In this document: positions 27,943-37,025 of the stretch, piece by piece | How the letters are laid out: each line of letters starts with the position of its first letter | How positions within the stretch are numbered: position 1 is the stretch's first letter | Assembly: GCA_038253885.1 (NCBI GenBank) | Contig: JBBSGP010000001.1 | Location: 62,001 to 126,000, forward strand | Source: JALZAQ01 sp038253885 | GTDB taxonomy: Bacteria > Gemmatimonadota > Gemmatimonadetes > Gemmatimonadales > Gemmatimonadaceae | DNA length: 64,000 bases | Direction of reading: 5' to 3' | Notes under the pieces: model-generated | What the model was told of the DNA's origin: nothing | Databases searched by the model: none | What the model saw: the letters and a program-made list of their open reading frames with translations, nothing else | Program-made: the position numbers and the translations under genes

Positions 27943-30654
27943 ATGCCATTCCTTCTCCCCTGTCCTCGCAGGCGCGCTCTGGTAGCGAGCGCGTCGCTCC
28001 CGATCGCCCTGGCCCTGGCGCTCGCGGCGCCGGCTCGGGCTCAGAAGGAAAGCGCGAAAAACGAGGGGTCGCCGCGCGAGCTCCTGGCCAAGGAGAGCTA
28101 CGTCAAACCGCCAGCGGAGATCGAGCGGCTCGTGACCGCCCCGCGGCAGAACAACAGGACCCTCTCCAACCAGAGTCCTGACCGCAAGCATTTCCTCGAG
28201 CTGCGCAGCGATGGCCTTCCCAGCGTGCAGTCGTTCGGGAAGCCTCACTACTATTTCGGCGGCCTGCAGGTGGACTACAGGGCCAATCGCGCGCGTATCC
28301 TGACAACGCGCGGGGCGTCGAGCCTCGAGATCGTGGATGCCACCACCGGTCGGGCGCATGCGGTGGAGCTCCCGCCAGGCGCCACGGCGAGCGGCGCGCA
28401 GTGGTCGCCAGACGGAACGCAGCTGGCGTTCATCGCCAATTTCGATGATGCCTCGCGCCTGTACGTCGCCGACGTCAGCTCCGGCAAGTCACACCAGGCG
28501 GCGGCCGCACCTTTGCTCGCCACCCTTGTCACCGAGCTCGGCTGGACGGCGGACGGTCGCGGCGTGCTGACAGTTCTCATCCCCGAGAGCAGGAAGCCCG
28601 TGCCGCAGCGCCCTGCCATCGAGACCGGGCCGCTCGTCCGCATGACGGATGGCCACAAGGACAAGACACGGACGTACGCGAGCCTTCTCCGCGATCCGTA
28701 CGAGCGCGAGATGATGGAGTATTACGTCACCGGGCAGCTCGCGCTGGTGGATGTTGCCTCCGGCGCGGTGAAGCGCATCGGCGCACCGGCCATGATCTTC
28801 GCCGCCGATCCCTCACCTGACGGGAAATTGTTCCATGTGACGCTGCTGCAGAAGCCGTTCTCCTACATCGTGCAGTACACAAACTTTCCGCAGTCGGAGC
28901 AGATCTGGGGTGCCGATGGAAAGATGCTCGTGGAGCTGGCCAAGCGGCCTCTGCGCGAGAGTGACGGGCCAACCGACGACCAGACTCCTGGCGCTCCGCC
29001 GGCACGTGGGGACACGCTGCGACGGAGTGTGGGCTGGCTACCCAGCGGAGGCGGGATCCACTTCCTGCGCCAGGAGCCGCCTCCGAACCGCGGCGTCTCA
29101 CCTGATACCGGCGACGATCCTCGCAGTCCCGCCAATGCGACCGCCGCGCCTGCCGGCGGCTCGGCTCGGCAAAAGGACCGTCTCTACCAGTGGCTCGCTC
29201 CGTTCGATTCGGCCAGCCAGAAGGTGCTGGTGGAGAGCGACAACCGCATCAACAGCGTGCTCTTCTCGGACGACGGCCGGATGGTTTTCGTGGCGGAGAA
29301 CGGGAATGGTGTCGGTCACGCGTACGCGGCGTACTTCGACGAACCGGGCAAGCGCTACACGATCTGGCGGCTGAGGGGGCTCACGGCCAGCCTCGGCGCT
29401 GGCGCCCGCTCTCCGTTCGCCGGCGGCGGCCCGCGCAGAGGCACGGGCGCGGACTCCCTCACATTCTATCAGGCGGCGGGTGATGTGATGAGCCGGCGAG
29501 GACGTGCCGGCAGCCAGGTGGCGCTGTTGTCTCCCGATGGGAAGTCGGCGTACCTCGCCGGCATCCGCTACTACCGGAACTGGCAGCAGCAGGCGCCGCG
29601 GGGCTTTGTGGATCGGATCGACATCAGAAGCGGACAGAAGACGTCGGTGTTCCAGGGGGCGAGCGACGTGTTCGAGACGGTGACAGCTACTCTCGATGAC
29701 GACCTGTCCAGGCTCGTCGTGGTGCGCGAGTCACCGACGATGGTGCCGGACTCGTATCTGCGCGACACCAGGAGCGGCCAGCTCACCAGGCTCACCAGCA
29801 ACAAGGACTACACGCCGGAGTTCACGAGCGCCGTCCGCAAGCGCATCACGGTCACGCGCCCCGACGGCTACCACTTCGTTCTCAACCTGACCCTGCCCGC
29901 GGACTACAAGGAGGGGACCCGCCTTCCCGGGATGTTCTGGTTCTACCCGTACGAGTACACCGACCAGGCGGCGTACGAGCGGACGCTGCGAACGGAGAAC
30001 ATCAATCGCTTCCCGCAGGCCGGACCGCGAACCATCGAATATCTGGTCACGCAAGGCTATGCGGTGGCCAACTTCGACCCGCCGATCGTGGGAGCGCAGG
30101 GACGGATGAACGACAACTACGTCTCTGACCTGCAGAACAACCTCTTCGCGGTCATCGACGAGCTGGACCGTCAAGGGTACATCGACCGCACGCGCCTCGG
30201 GATCGGTGGCCACAGCTACGGCGCCTTCAGCACCGTGAACGCGATGGTGCATACGCCGTACTTCAAGGCCGGGATAGCCGGCGACGGGATGTACAATCGC
30301 TCGCTGACCCCGACCGGCTTCCAGAACGAGCGCCGCGACTTCTGGGAGGGCCAGAAGACGTACCTCGAGATGTCGCCCTTTCTCTCCGCCGACAAGCTCA
30401 CCGGCGCCCTGCTCATGTATCACTCGCTGGAGGACCAGAACACCGGCACCGACCCGATCAGCTCCATTCGCATGATGCACGCTCTGCAGGGCCTCGGAAA
30501 AACGGCGGCCCTCTACATGTACCCGTACGAGGATCATGGTCCGGCGACGAGGGAGACGCTCCTGGACCAGTGGGCGCGGTGGACGGCGTGGCTCGACATC
30601 TACGTGAAGAACGCGTCGAAGCAGCCGGCCAAGGTCGCGTCAGCGCTCCCCTGA
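27943..30654 (+). CDS. Exported S9-family (prolyl oligopeptidase-like) serine peptidase
   Basis: The 903-residue protein begins with an Ala-rich signal peptide ending near PARAQ. A beta-propeller-like region (about residues 60-600) is followed by a C-terminal alpha/beta hydrolase domain. The nucleophile Ser lies in GIGGHSYGAFS (about residue 765), the acidic residue probably in SLEDQNTGTDP, and the His in YPYEDHGPATRE near residue 867. Spacing matches S9 peptidases of the acylaminoacyl/dipeptidyl type. It is likely periplasmic and helps degrade peptides for growth. It precedes an exported MsrA by 160 bases. Confidence 0.88.
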   Translation: MPFLLPCPRRRALVASASLPIALALALAAPARAQKESAKNEGSPRELLAKESYVKPPAEIERLVTAPRQNNRTLSNQSPDRKHFLELRSDGLPSVQSFGKPHYYFGGLQVDYRANRARILTTRGASSLEIVDATTGRAHAVELPPGATASGAQWSPDGTQLAFIANFDDASRLYVADVSSGKSHQAAAAPLLATLVTELGWTADGRGVLTVLIPESRKPVPQRPAIETGPLVRMTDGHKDKTRTYASLLRDPYEREMMEYYVTGQLALVDVASGAVKRIGAPAMIFAADPSPDGKLFHVTLLQKPFSYIVQYTNFPQSEQIWGADGKMLVELAKRPLRESDGPTDDQTPGAPPARGDTLRRSVGWLPSGGGIHFLRQEPPPNRGVSPDTGDDPRSPANATAAPAGGSARQKDRLYQWLAPFDSASQKVLVESDNRINSVLFSDDGRMVFVAENGNGVGHAYAAYFDEPGKRYTIWRLRGLTASLGAGARSPFAGGGPRRGTGADSLTFYQAAGDVMSRRGRAGSQVALLSPDGKSAYLAGIRYYRNWQQQAPRGFVDRIDIRSGQKTSVFQGASDVFETVTATLDDDLSRLVVVRESPTMVPDSYLRDTRSGQLTRLTSNKDYTPEFTSAVRKRITVTRPDGYHFVLNLTLPADYKEGTRLPGMFWFYPYEYTDQAAYERTLRTENINRFPQAGPRTIEYLVTQGYAVANFDPPIVGAQGRMNDNYVSDLQNNLFAVIDELDRQGYIDRTRLGIGGHSYGAFSTVNAMVHTPYFKAGIAGDGMYNRSLTPTGFQNERRDFWEGQKTYLEMSPFLSADKLTGALLMYHSLEDQNTGTDPISSIRMMHALQGLGKTAALYMYPYEDHGPATRETLLDQWARWTAWLDIYVKNASKQPAKVASALP

Positions 30655-30814
30655 CATCGCGGCGCGGCGTGGCGGGGCCGGAGCAGAGTCGGTGCGGATA
30701 TCTGGGGCGGGCGGGAACGATCTACGCCTCCAGGCGATATCTATGGCAGGAAGCGCGTGTCCCTTGCGGGCTTCAGTCGGACTCCCCATAGCTCACGTCA
30801 CGAAGGAGACTCAT

Positions 30815-31459
30815 ATGCCTCGCTCGATCCGGCGCGCCGCAGTTCTCGGAGGCGCGCTCGCCATGGTGTCACTGGCCGCCGGCCGCGGAGTCGCGAGCGT
30901 GGCGTCGCCGCGCGAGCACACTGTCGTCTTCGCCGGCGGCTGCTTCTGGGGAGTCCAGGCGGTCTTCCAGCACGTCAAGGGGGTGACGAGCGCCGTGTCC
31001 GGATACGCCGGTGGCGTCGCCACCACGGCGACGTATGACCAGGTGAGCTCGGGCTCGACCGGACATGCCGAGGCGGTTCGCGTCACCTTCGACTCGACAC
31101 AGGTCTCCTATGAGCAGCTCCTGCGGGTGTTCTTCTCGGTGGCCCACGATCCGACGCAGTTCAATCGTCAGGGGCCCGATCACGGCACCCAGTACCGCTC
31201 GGCGATCTTTTATTCCACCGAGGATCAGAAGCGGGTGACGCTGGCGTACATCGCTCAGCTCGCGCAGTCCAGGACGTTTCAGCGGCCGATCGTGACGCAG
31301 GTCGCCGCGCTACAGGGTTTCTACGCGGCCGAGGCGTACCACCAGAACTACGCCACCCGTCATCCGCACGACCCGTACATCTGGATCAACGACCGCCCGA
31401 AGGTCGAGAATCTCAAGAGCCAGCTTCCGGATCTCTACCGGGAGCCGATCACGCCCTGA
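30815..31459 (+). CDS. msrA: Exported peptide-methionine (S)-S-oxide reductase
   Basis: The 214-residue protein starts at the ATG at 30815, with AAGGAG upstream, and carries an N-terminal signal-like hydrophobic stretch (residues 8-22). The catalytic motif GGCFWGVQ places the nucleophile at Cys43. Other MsrA blocks are SGYAGG, HAEAVRVTFD, HDPTQFNRQGPDHGTQYRS and AEAYHQNY. The enzyme would repair oxidised methionine outside the cytoplasm. No MsrB partner is encoded next to it. The 3' end overlaps the convergent YdeI/OmdA-like gene by 11 bases. Confidence 0.92.
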   Translation: MPRSIRRAAVLGGALAMVSLAAGRGVASVASPREHTVVFAGGCFWGVQAVFQHVKGVTSAVSGYAGGVATTATYDQVSSGSTGHAEAVRVTFDSTQVSYEQLLRVFFSVAHDPTQFNRQGPDHGTQYRSAIFYSTEDQKRVTLAYIAQLAQSRTFQRPIVTQVAALQGFYAAEAYHQNYATRHPHDPYIWINDRPKVENLKSQLPDLYREPITP

Positions 31460-32120
31460 GGGAATCGGCGGGGTTTCTGACTCGACGGGACCGAGGCGCT
31501 GTGGGTCGGAGGCATTGGCCGCTCACGTACTTCCAGTTGCGCGATTTCCCCTCCGACATCCATGCGATCGCCGTGTCGAGCCGCCGTTTTCTGGTCTCGT
31601 CGCGTTTGGCCTCCGTGATCCACTCGATGTACTCTCGCTTGTGGCTAGGCGAGAGGCTCTCGAACGCGGCGAGGGCTTTCCTGTTCTTTCTCATCGCCGC
31701 CGCGAGATCTTTCGGGACGATGAGGGCCTTCTTCACCCTCGGCTTCGAGCGGGTGGGTGATTTGACTCCGGCATCGTTGAGCTTCATCGCCTGCGTGACG
31801 TAGCCGCTGAGGATCTTCTTCGAGGGAAGCTGCGACACCGACGTGAGCCGGCCGAACTGGCCCATGCCCGCTTCGGCGCTCTTCCCACGATCGTCAACGA
31901 TCAGGGATCCCTTCCAGAAACCGAAGGTGGCGTGCTGCTTGAATGCCGCCATCCCGCAGAGAATCCCCTTGTACATGAAGGCCGGCATGCCCCATTTCAG
32001 TGTCTCTTCCACTTCGGGACAGGCGGCGTGCACGACCTCGCGGATGTGCTTGAGGATCGGTTTCGCGAAATCGGCGGACCTGGCGATGTACGCATCGATG
32101 CGGGGGTCTCGCGTTCCCAT
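31449..32120 (-). CDS. YdeI/OmdA-family protein with DUF1801-like domain
   Basis: The 223-residue protein starts best at the ATG at 32120. Its N-terminal half (DPRIDAYIARSADFAKPIL, EETLKWGMPAFMYKG) is DUF1801-like. The C-terminal half (PKDLAAAMRKNRKALAAFE, SHKREYIEWITEAKRDETR) is the OmdA/bacteriocin-protection domain. The two-domain form is widespread; the molecular role is not established. It is divergent from the DUF1697 gene and overlaps the end of msrA by 11 bases in convergent orientation. Confidence 0.85.
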   Translation of the reverse strand: MGTRDPRIDAYIARSADFAKPILKHIREVVHAACPEVEETLKWGMPAFMYKGILCGMAAFKQHATFGFWKGSLIVDDRGKSAEAGMGQFGRLTSVSQLPSKKILSGYVTQAMKLNDAGVKSPTRSKPRVKKALIVPKDLAAAMRKNRKALAAFESLSPSHKREYIEWITEAKRDETRKRRLDTAIAWMSEGKSRNWKYVSGQCLRPTAPRSRRVRNPADSLRA

Positions 32121-32229
32121 GTGTCCTCGGCTGAGCGGGCGGGAGTTCCGGTCGGGGTAAATTGCATACGGCGGCCGCACGCGCCAGGTCACCGCGTTCA
32201 CGGCTAGCAGGGAGGAGCACGCCCGCACC

Positions 32230-32775
32230 ATGCTTCGCTACACCGCGTTTCTGCGCGCCATCAACGTCGGCGGCCGCGTCGTCAAGATGGATCGTCTTCG
32301 AACGCTGTTCGAGTCGTTGGGGCTCGCGAACGTCGAGACGTTCATCGCGAGCGGGAACGTGCTCTTCGACACGCCGGCGGCGAATGTGTCCTCGGGCATG
32401 CTGGCGCAGAAGATCGAGCGCGAGCTGTACCGCGCTCTCGGGTACGAGGTCGCCACGTTTCTCCGAACCGGACCCGAGCTCGCGGCCGTGGCGGCCCACC
32501 GTCCCTTCGACGCCCCCGATCCGCTTCCGGCCGGCCACTCTCTGTTGATCGGGTTCCTGAACGCGGCGCCGACGGCAGCGGCGGAGCAGAGACTGATGGC
32601 CTACACCTGCGCCACCGACGACTTCAGCGTCCACGGGCGGGAGGTATACTGGTGGTGCCGCGGGAGGATCAGCGATTCCCGTTTCACCGGAGCGCGGCTG
32701 GAGAAGGCGCTCGGACTGCCGACGACAATGCGCAACGTCAAGACCGTGCGCAGGCTCGTGGCGCGGCAGACATAG
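32230..32775 (+). CDS. DUF1697 family protein
   Basis: The 181-residue protein opens with the family signature RYTAFLRAINVGGRVVKM, then LRTLFESLGLANVETFIASGNVLF, and ends with ALGLPTTMRNVKTVRRL. These blocks define DUF1697, a cytoplasmic family of unknown function. A GGAGGAG sequence lies 13 bases upstream of the ATG. Length and ends match the family, so it appears complete. Confidence 0.9.
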   Translation: MLRYTAFLRAINVGGRVVKMDRLRTLFESLGLANVETFIASGNVLFDTPAANVSSGMLAQKIERELYRALGYEVATFLRTGPELAAVAAHRPFDAPDPLPAGHSLLIGFLNAAPTAAAEQRLMAYTCATDDFSVHGREVYWWCRGRISDSRFTGARLEKALGLPTTMRNVKTVRRLVARQT

Positions 32776-32819
32776 CGTCAGTCCCTCTCCGCTCGCGCCC
32801 GCCGGCCTTCGGCGCTATC

Positions 32820-33365
32820 GTGTGCCCGAAGAGAAAACTGCCCCCGAGGTGCCACGACTTGCGACTCCCGACCACTACCCGACTCCTCCTGCTCGCCGCT
32901 TCCTTCCTCGTGGCCTGCGTCTCTCCTCCGCCCGGCGAGGGCGGCCCGGTCGCCACGGGAAGTCCGGCGCCCGTGCCGGCGGCGGCGACCCAACCTCCGC
33001 CGACGGTGACGACGGCAGCCGGTGCCGTCTCCGGCGCCCTCTGCCCGAAGGGCGTGCTTCCCGCCGGCGGTGAGGAGCTACGACCCTACTTCGGCTACGA
33101 GGTCGACCGGAAGGCCGAGCTCGTCGGCAGCTGGCCCACTCCCGTCCGCGCGGTGGGCCGCGAGACGCTGAGTGCGCGGGTCAATGTGATGTTCCTGGTC
33201 GACACCACGGGACAGGTGGTGGCCGGAACGGCCAAGCTCGTCTCTTCCACCGGTCCGCTCGATACCCAGGCGGTGTGCGATGTGTTGGCGCAGCTGCGCT
33301 ACCGTCCCGCGCTCCTCACGGGACGACAGGTTCGAATGTGGGACCAGCACGACTTCCGCTTCTGA
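32820..33365 (+). CDS. Lipoprotein with TonB C-terminal-like domain
   Basis: The frame has no ATG near the signal sequence, so the start is GTG 32820 or TTG 32859. Either gives a lipoprotein signal with lipobox LVAC. A Pro/Ala-rich linker follows, then a domain of about 90 residues with VNVMFLVDTTGQVVAGTAKL and LAQLRYRPALLTGRQVRMW. This is the pattern of the TonB C-terminal fold in single-domain energy-transducer-like proteins of this phylum. Without a membrane anchor or ExbBD neighbours it is unlikely to be a working TonB. The role is unknown. Confidence 0.7.
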   Translation: MCPKRKLPPRCHDLRLPTTTRLLLLAASFLVACVSPPPGEGGPVATGSPAPVPAAATQPPPTVTTAAGAVSGALCPKGVLPAGGEELRPYFGYEVDRKAELVGSWPTPVRAVGRETLSARVNVMFLVDTTGQVVAGTAKLVSSTGPLDTQAVCDVLAQLRYRPALLTGRQVRMWDQHDFRF

Positions 33366-33397
33366 GCCGGAGTCCTTGTCAGAGCATCCTCCGGCTC
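33364..33397. terminator. Intergenic hairpin between convergent genes
   Basis: A perfect 9-base-pair stem (GAGCCGGAG with CTCCGGCTC) and a 16-base loop lie just after the lipoprotein stop, between convergent genes. No T-run follows, so it is only a weak terminator candidate. Confidence 0.3.
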
Positions 33398-33409
33398 TCC
33401 AGCAGTCGA

Positions 33410-35850
33410 TCATTCCTCCCGGAGGGCAACCAGCGGATCGACCCGCGTCGCGCGCAGCGCCGGCAGGAAGGTGGCGAGCAGAGCGATGCCGCTCAGCAGC
33501 GCGGAGACAGCGGCGAAGGTGACGGGATCGGTGGGTGTCACGGAGTAGAGCTGGCTGGCGATGAGACGCGTCAGCGCGAACGCGCCCACCAGCCCGATGA
33601 CTACCCCCGTCAGGGCGAGCGCCATCCCCTGGCGCATGACCAGGCCGAGGACGGTGCCCCGCGCCGCGCCGAGCGCCATGCGCACGCCGATCTCGCGGGT
33701 GCGCTGGGTGACCGAATAGGACATCACGCCGTAGATGCCGAGCGAGGCCAGCAGCAGCGCCAGCCCGGCAAACACGCCGAGCAGCACCATCGAGAGGCGA
33801 CGCTGCCCCATCGACTGCTCCACGAGCTCGTCTAGGGTGCGGATCCGCGACATCGGGAGATCGCGGTCCTGTGCCCGGATGGCGTTGCGGATCGCCCCGA
33901 CATAGCGCATCGGATCACCATCCGTCCGGATGGCGAAATCGAGCGAGCCCACTCCGAATCGTCCCGTCTGGTCCACCGGCAAGTAGAGCTGCACTCGCGG
34001 ATCGGCATCGAGCCCTTCGTGCTTGGTGTGTCCGACCACGCCGACGATCGTGATGTAGCGCGTGCTATCGTTCTGCGGACCACCGAACCAGAGCCGCTTG
34101 CCGATCGCGTCCACGCCCGGCTTGTAGAAGCGCTTCACGAACTCATCATCCACCACCGCCGCCGTGGGCGCGGAAGCAACATCCTGCTCGCCCAGTGTGC
34201 GGCCGCGCTTAAGGGGCACCTGCATCGCTTTGAAAAAGTCCGGGGTGATGATGCGGATGTCACCCCACGGCCCGTTGCCGTTCTGTGGGCGCTCGTACCC
34301 CTCGACGTTGAAGCTGGCGGTGGACCAGTTGCCGCTGAAGGGCATCACGCTCGTCGCGGCGGCGGCCTTCACGCCGGGTACCGCGGCGACGCGGGGAACC
34401 AGCGCCGCGAACAGCGCGCGCTGGGCCGTATCGTTGGGGTACTTCGCTTGCGGAAGCGAGATGTTGAACGTGAGCACATCACGAGGATTGAAGCCGGGAT
34501 CGACCCCCTGAAGACGGGCAAAGCTCTTGATGAGGAGGCCGGCGCCGGTGAGAAGGGTGAGCGCCAGCGCGACTTCGGCGACGACGAGCCCGCGGCGCAG
34601 CCACTTGCCGGAGCGGTCGCCGCCCGCCCGTCCGCTCTCCCGCAGAGTGATCTGCAGGTCGGTACGGGACGTCTGGAGCGCCGGCGCGAGCCCGAACAGC
34701 AGCCCGGTGGCGACGGACAGGCCGAGGGTGAAGAGCATCACCTGGGCGTCCACGCCGAGCTCCTGCACGCGTGGGATATTTCCAGGATTGAACGCCACCA
34801 GCGTGCGCACGCTCCAGTACGCGAGCGCGAGACCGAGCACGCCCCACCGAGTGAGAGGAGGACGCTCTCGGTGAGGAGCTGCCGAGCGAGTTCCCAACGC
34901 TTCGCGCCAAGGGCGGTTCGGATCGCGACTTCCTTGATGCGGCTGGCGGACCGGGCCAGCAGCAGATTGGCGACGTTGGCGCAGGCGATGAGCAGCACGA
35001 AGCCGACGGCCACGAGCAGCACCAGGAGCGCGGGGCGAATGTTCCCCGTGCCGATCTCGTTCAACGTCGTGACCTTGAGGGACCAGTCGGGAGAGAAGTT
35101 GTTGGAGTACTCCCGCTTGAGCTGCTCGGCGAACGCACGCATGTCGCGCCGCGCCTGATCGACCGTGACGCCCGGCTTGAGCCGAGCCGTCAGATTGAGG
35201 AATTCGTTGGTGTAGTTGTTGGGCACGAAGAGATTCGCCGGCAGCGCGAGCGGCGTCCACAGCTCCGTCTCGCGACCCCAGAAATCCTTGAACGACGGCG
35301 GCATCACCCCCACGACGTCGTACGCCTCTCCGTTGAGGAACATCTTCTGCCCGACGGCAGTGCGCACTCCGCCATACAGCCGCTTCCACAAGCCGTCGCT
35401 GAGCACAACGACGTGGTTCTTTCCCGGCTCATCCTCCTCCGGCAGGAGGACCCGGCCCAGCGCCGCCGGCACGCCCATTGTGGCGAAATAGAGTCCGCTC
35501 ACGCGCTGGGCGCGCAGTCGCTCCGGCTCGCCAAGCCCGGTGAGGTTCGCGGCCCACCCCGTCTGGACGGCGACGCCATCGAAGCTTCGCGTCTTGTCGC
35601 GGTAGTCCCGGAATCCCGGTGCCGACACCGGCGCATCGAGCTTGAGCGCGGGATAGAAATGCTGGATGGTGACCAACCGGTCGGGCTGCTTGTACGGAAG
35701 CGGCTTGAGCAGGACCCCGTTCACGACCGAGAAGATGGCCGTGTTCGCGCCGATGCCCAGCGCCAGCGTCAGCACCACCACCGCGGTGAACGCGGGTGCG
35801 TTGCGCAACCGGCGCACGCTGTACCGCACTTCAGTCAGCAGGGTATCCAT
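33410..35850 (-). pseudogene. ADOP-type FtsX/MacB permease, frameshifted
   Basis: The N-terminal frame (ATG 35850) gives EVRYSVRRLRNAPAFTAVVV and GIGANTAIFSVVNGVLLKPL, the ADOP opening, then a MacB periplasmic domain and an FtsX segment up to TESVLLSLGG. The protein continues in another frame as GVLGLALAYWSVRTLVAFNP and on to the end (DPLVALREE). The change falls at a run of four G on the coding strand (plus positions 34842-34845); five G would restore 813 residues, the usual ADOP length. No ABC ATPase is adjacent, as is usual for these orphan permeases. It may be a true frameshift or a homopolymer error; the downstream frame is otherwise free of stops, so decay is recent or absent. Confidence 0.85.
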
Positions 35851-36071
35851 GTCTGCGATTCCGATTGGAGATGGAGGTCGTGGCCCGCCGGACAGCGATG
35901 CCCAGGGCAGCGCTCTCTGTTCGACAGCCCCTCGACAAAAAGGGTTGGACTACCATGAGCGGCGTCCGCTCCCTTTCCGTCGCGCTCCGTTTGGCGTAAG
36001 TCTGGTGGGTGACGACGGCGATCCGCCTGGCCGCGACGCCGAGCAGACATTTTCCATCTCACACAACCTCT

Positions 36072-36308
36072 GTGATTCGCCAAATAACCGACAGCACGGG
36101 CCGCGTCTGGGAGTGCGCCGAATCGGCGTTCGTGGGCGATTCGCTCTCGGACCCACGGCGCAAAGCGCTCATCCGCCTCTCCCTCGCGATGTTGCACTGC
36201 TCCTGCGGTGACCAACGCGTGACCTTCTCGGTTCCGCGCGGGTGGGAGGATCTGCCGGACGAGAGGCTCGCTCGCCGACTGGAAGCCAAGCTTGCCGGCA
36301 CGCTGTAG
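36072..36308 (+). CDS. Small conserved-looking protein of unknown function
   Basis: The 78-residue product starts at GTG 36072 (a GTG at 36009 would add 21 residues). It reads as a small globular protein: an opening IRQITDSTGRVWECAESA, two close Cys residues in MLHCSCGD, and a closing VPRGWEDLPDERLARRLE. Similar short proteins with a WE..VPRGWE pattern occur in Gemmatimonadota, as far as I recall, but I cannot name a family. The bases 35851-36071 upstream show no other gene; promoters for this gene and the divergent permease should lie there. Confidence 0.5.
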   Translation: MIRQITDSTGRVWECAESAFVGDSLSDPRRKALIRLSLAMLHCSCGDQRVTFSVPRGWEDLPDERLARRLEAKLAGTL

Positions 36309-36368
36309 GCAGGACCTCTGGATCGAGAGCCGCGCGCCTGATCGCCGCGCACGGTTGTATGTTGCTCC

Positions 36369-36989
36369 ATGACCAGACGCGTTCAGGATGCCACCATCGA
36401 GCTCGGCATCCGAGAGGAACGGGTCGCTCCGGGCGACCACATAGCGTACTTCTGGGACACGCCAGCCGACTTCCTTCGCGGGATTGCCTTTCTCGAGCTC
36501 GGGCTGCGCGGGTCCGATCATGGCGTGATCTTTGGCCACGAGGCCGCCAACGCCGAGGTGCTGGACGTCCTTCGCCAGCACGGCCTCGACCCCGACGATC
36601 TCGCCGCCGAGGGCCGACTCTCCGTGCTCGGGAGTGCGGTCACTGGCGATGCCATGTTGTCGAACATCGGCGAGGTCTTCCAGCGCGCGGTCACGCGAGG
36701 CGCGCCACTCATCCGGCTCCTCGGCAACATCGGGTGGGGTCGTCCGGGCTGGCCCGGGGAACAAGACATCCTCGCGTTCGAGGCCAAGGTCACGGGTGCG
36801 GCGCGCGCGTTCCCGTGCGTGGTCGTGTGCATGTACGACGTGCAGGCACTCCCGGGACGCGTGATGGTGCACGGAGCATACGAGACGCATCCGCTGACGA
36901 TCTGCGGCAACGTGCTGCGCGAGAACCCGTACTACGTCGGCGTCGATGACTTCCTCGGACGGATCTCGGCGAGCGAAACGAAGAAATAG
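36369..36989 (+). CDS. MEDS-domain (DcmR-like sensory) protein
   Basis: The 206-residue protein consists of a single MEDS-type domain: HIAYFWDTPADFLRGIAFLE, SDHGVIFGHEAANAEVLDVL and a closing region with PCVVVCMYDVQALPG and THPLTICGNVLRENPYYV. MEDS (methanogen/methylotroph, DcmR sensory) domains bind small hydrocarbon-like or other ligands upstream of HTH or kinase outputs. Here there is no output domain and no kinase next door, so it may act in trans. The start is the only early ATG. It converges with the ABC permease gene. Confidence 0.8.
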   Translation: MTRRVQDATIELGIREERVAPGDHIAYFWDTPADFLRGIAFLELGLRGSDHGVIFGHEAANAEVLDVLRQHGLDPDDLAAEGRLSVLGSAVTGDAMLSNIGEVFQRAVTRGAPLIRLLGNIGWGRPGWPGEQDILAFEAKVTGAARAFPCVVVCMYDVQALPGRVMVHGAYETHPLTICGNVLRENPYYVGVDDFLGRISASETKK

Positions 36990-37025
36990 CGGCACGGCAT
37001 GTGCTCGCGGCGCGGCGCGGCGCGT

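Noticed and set aside
35955..35999. A 14-codon ATG frame before the divergent permease
   Set aside because: Too short and without a ribosome site or support; probably chance.
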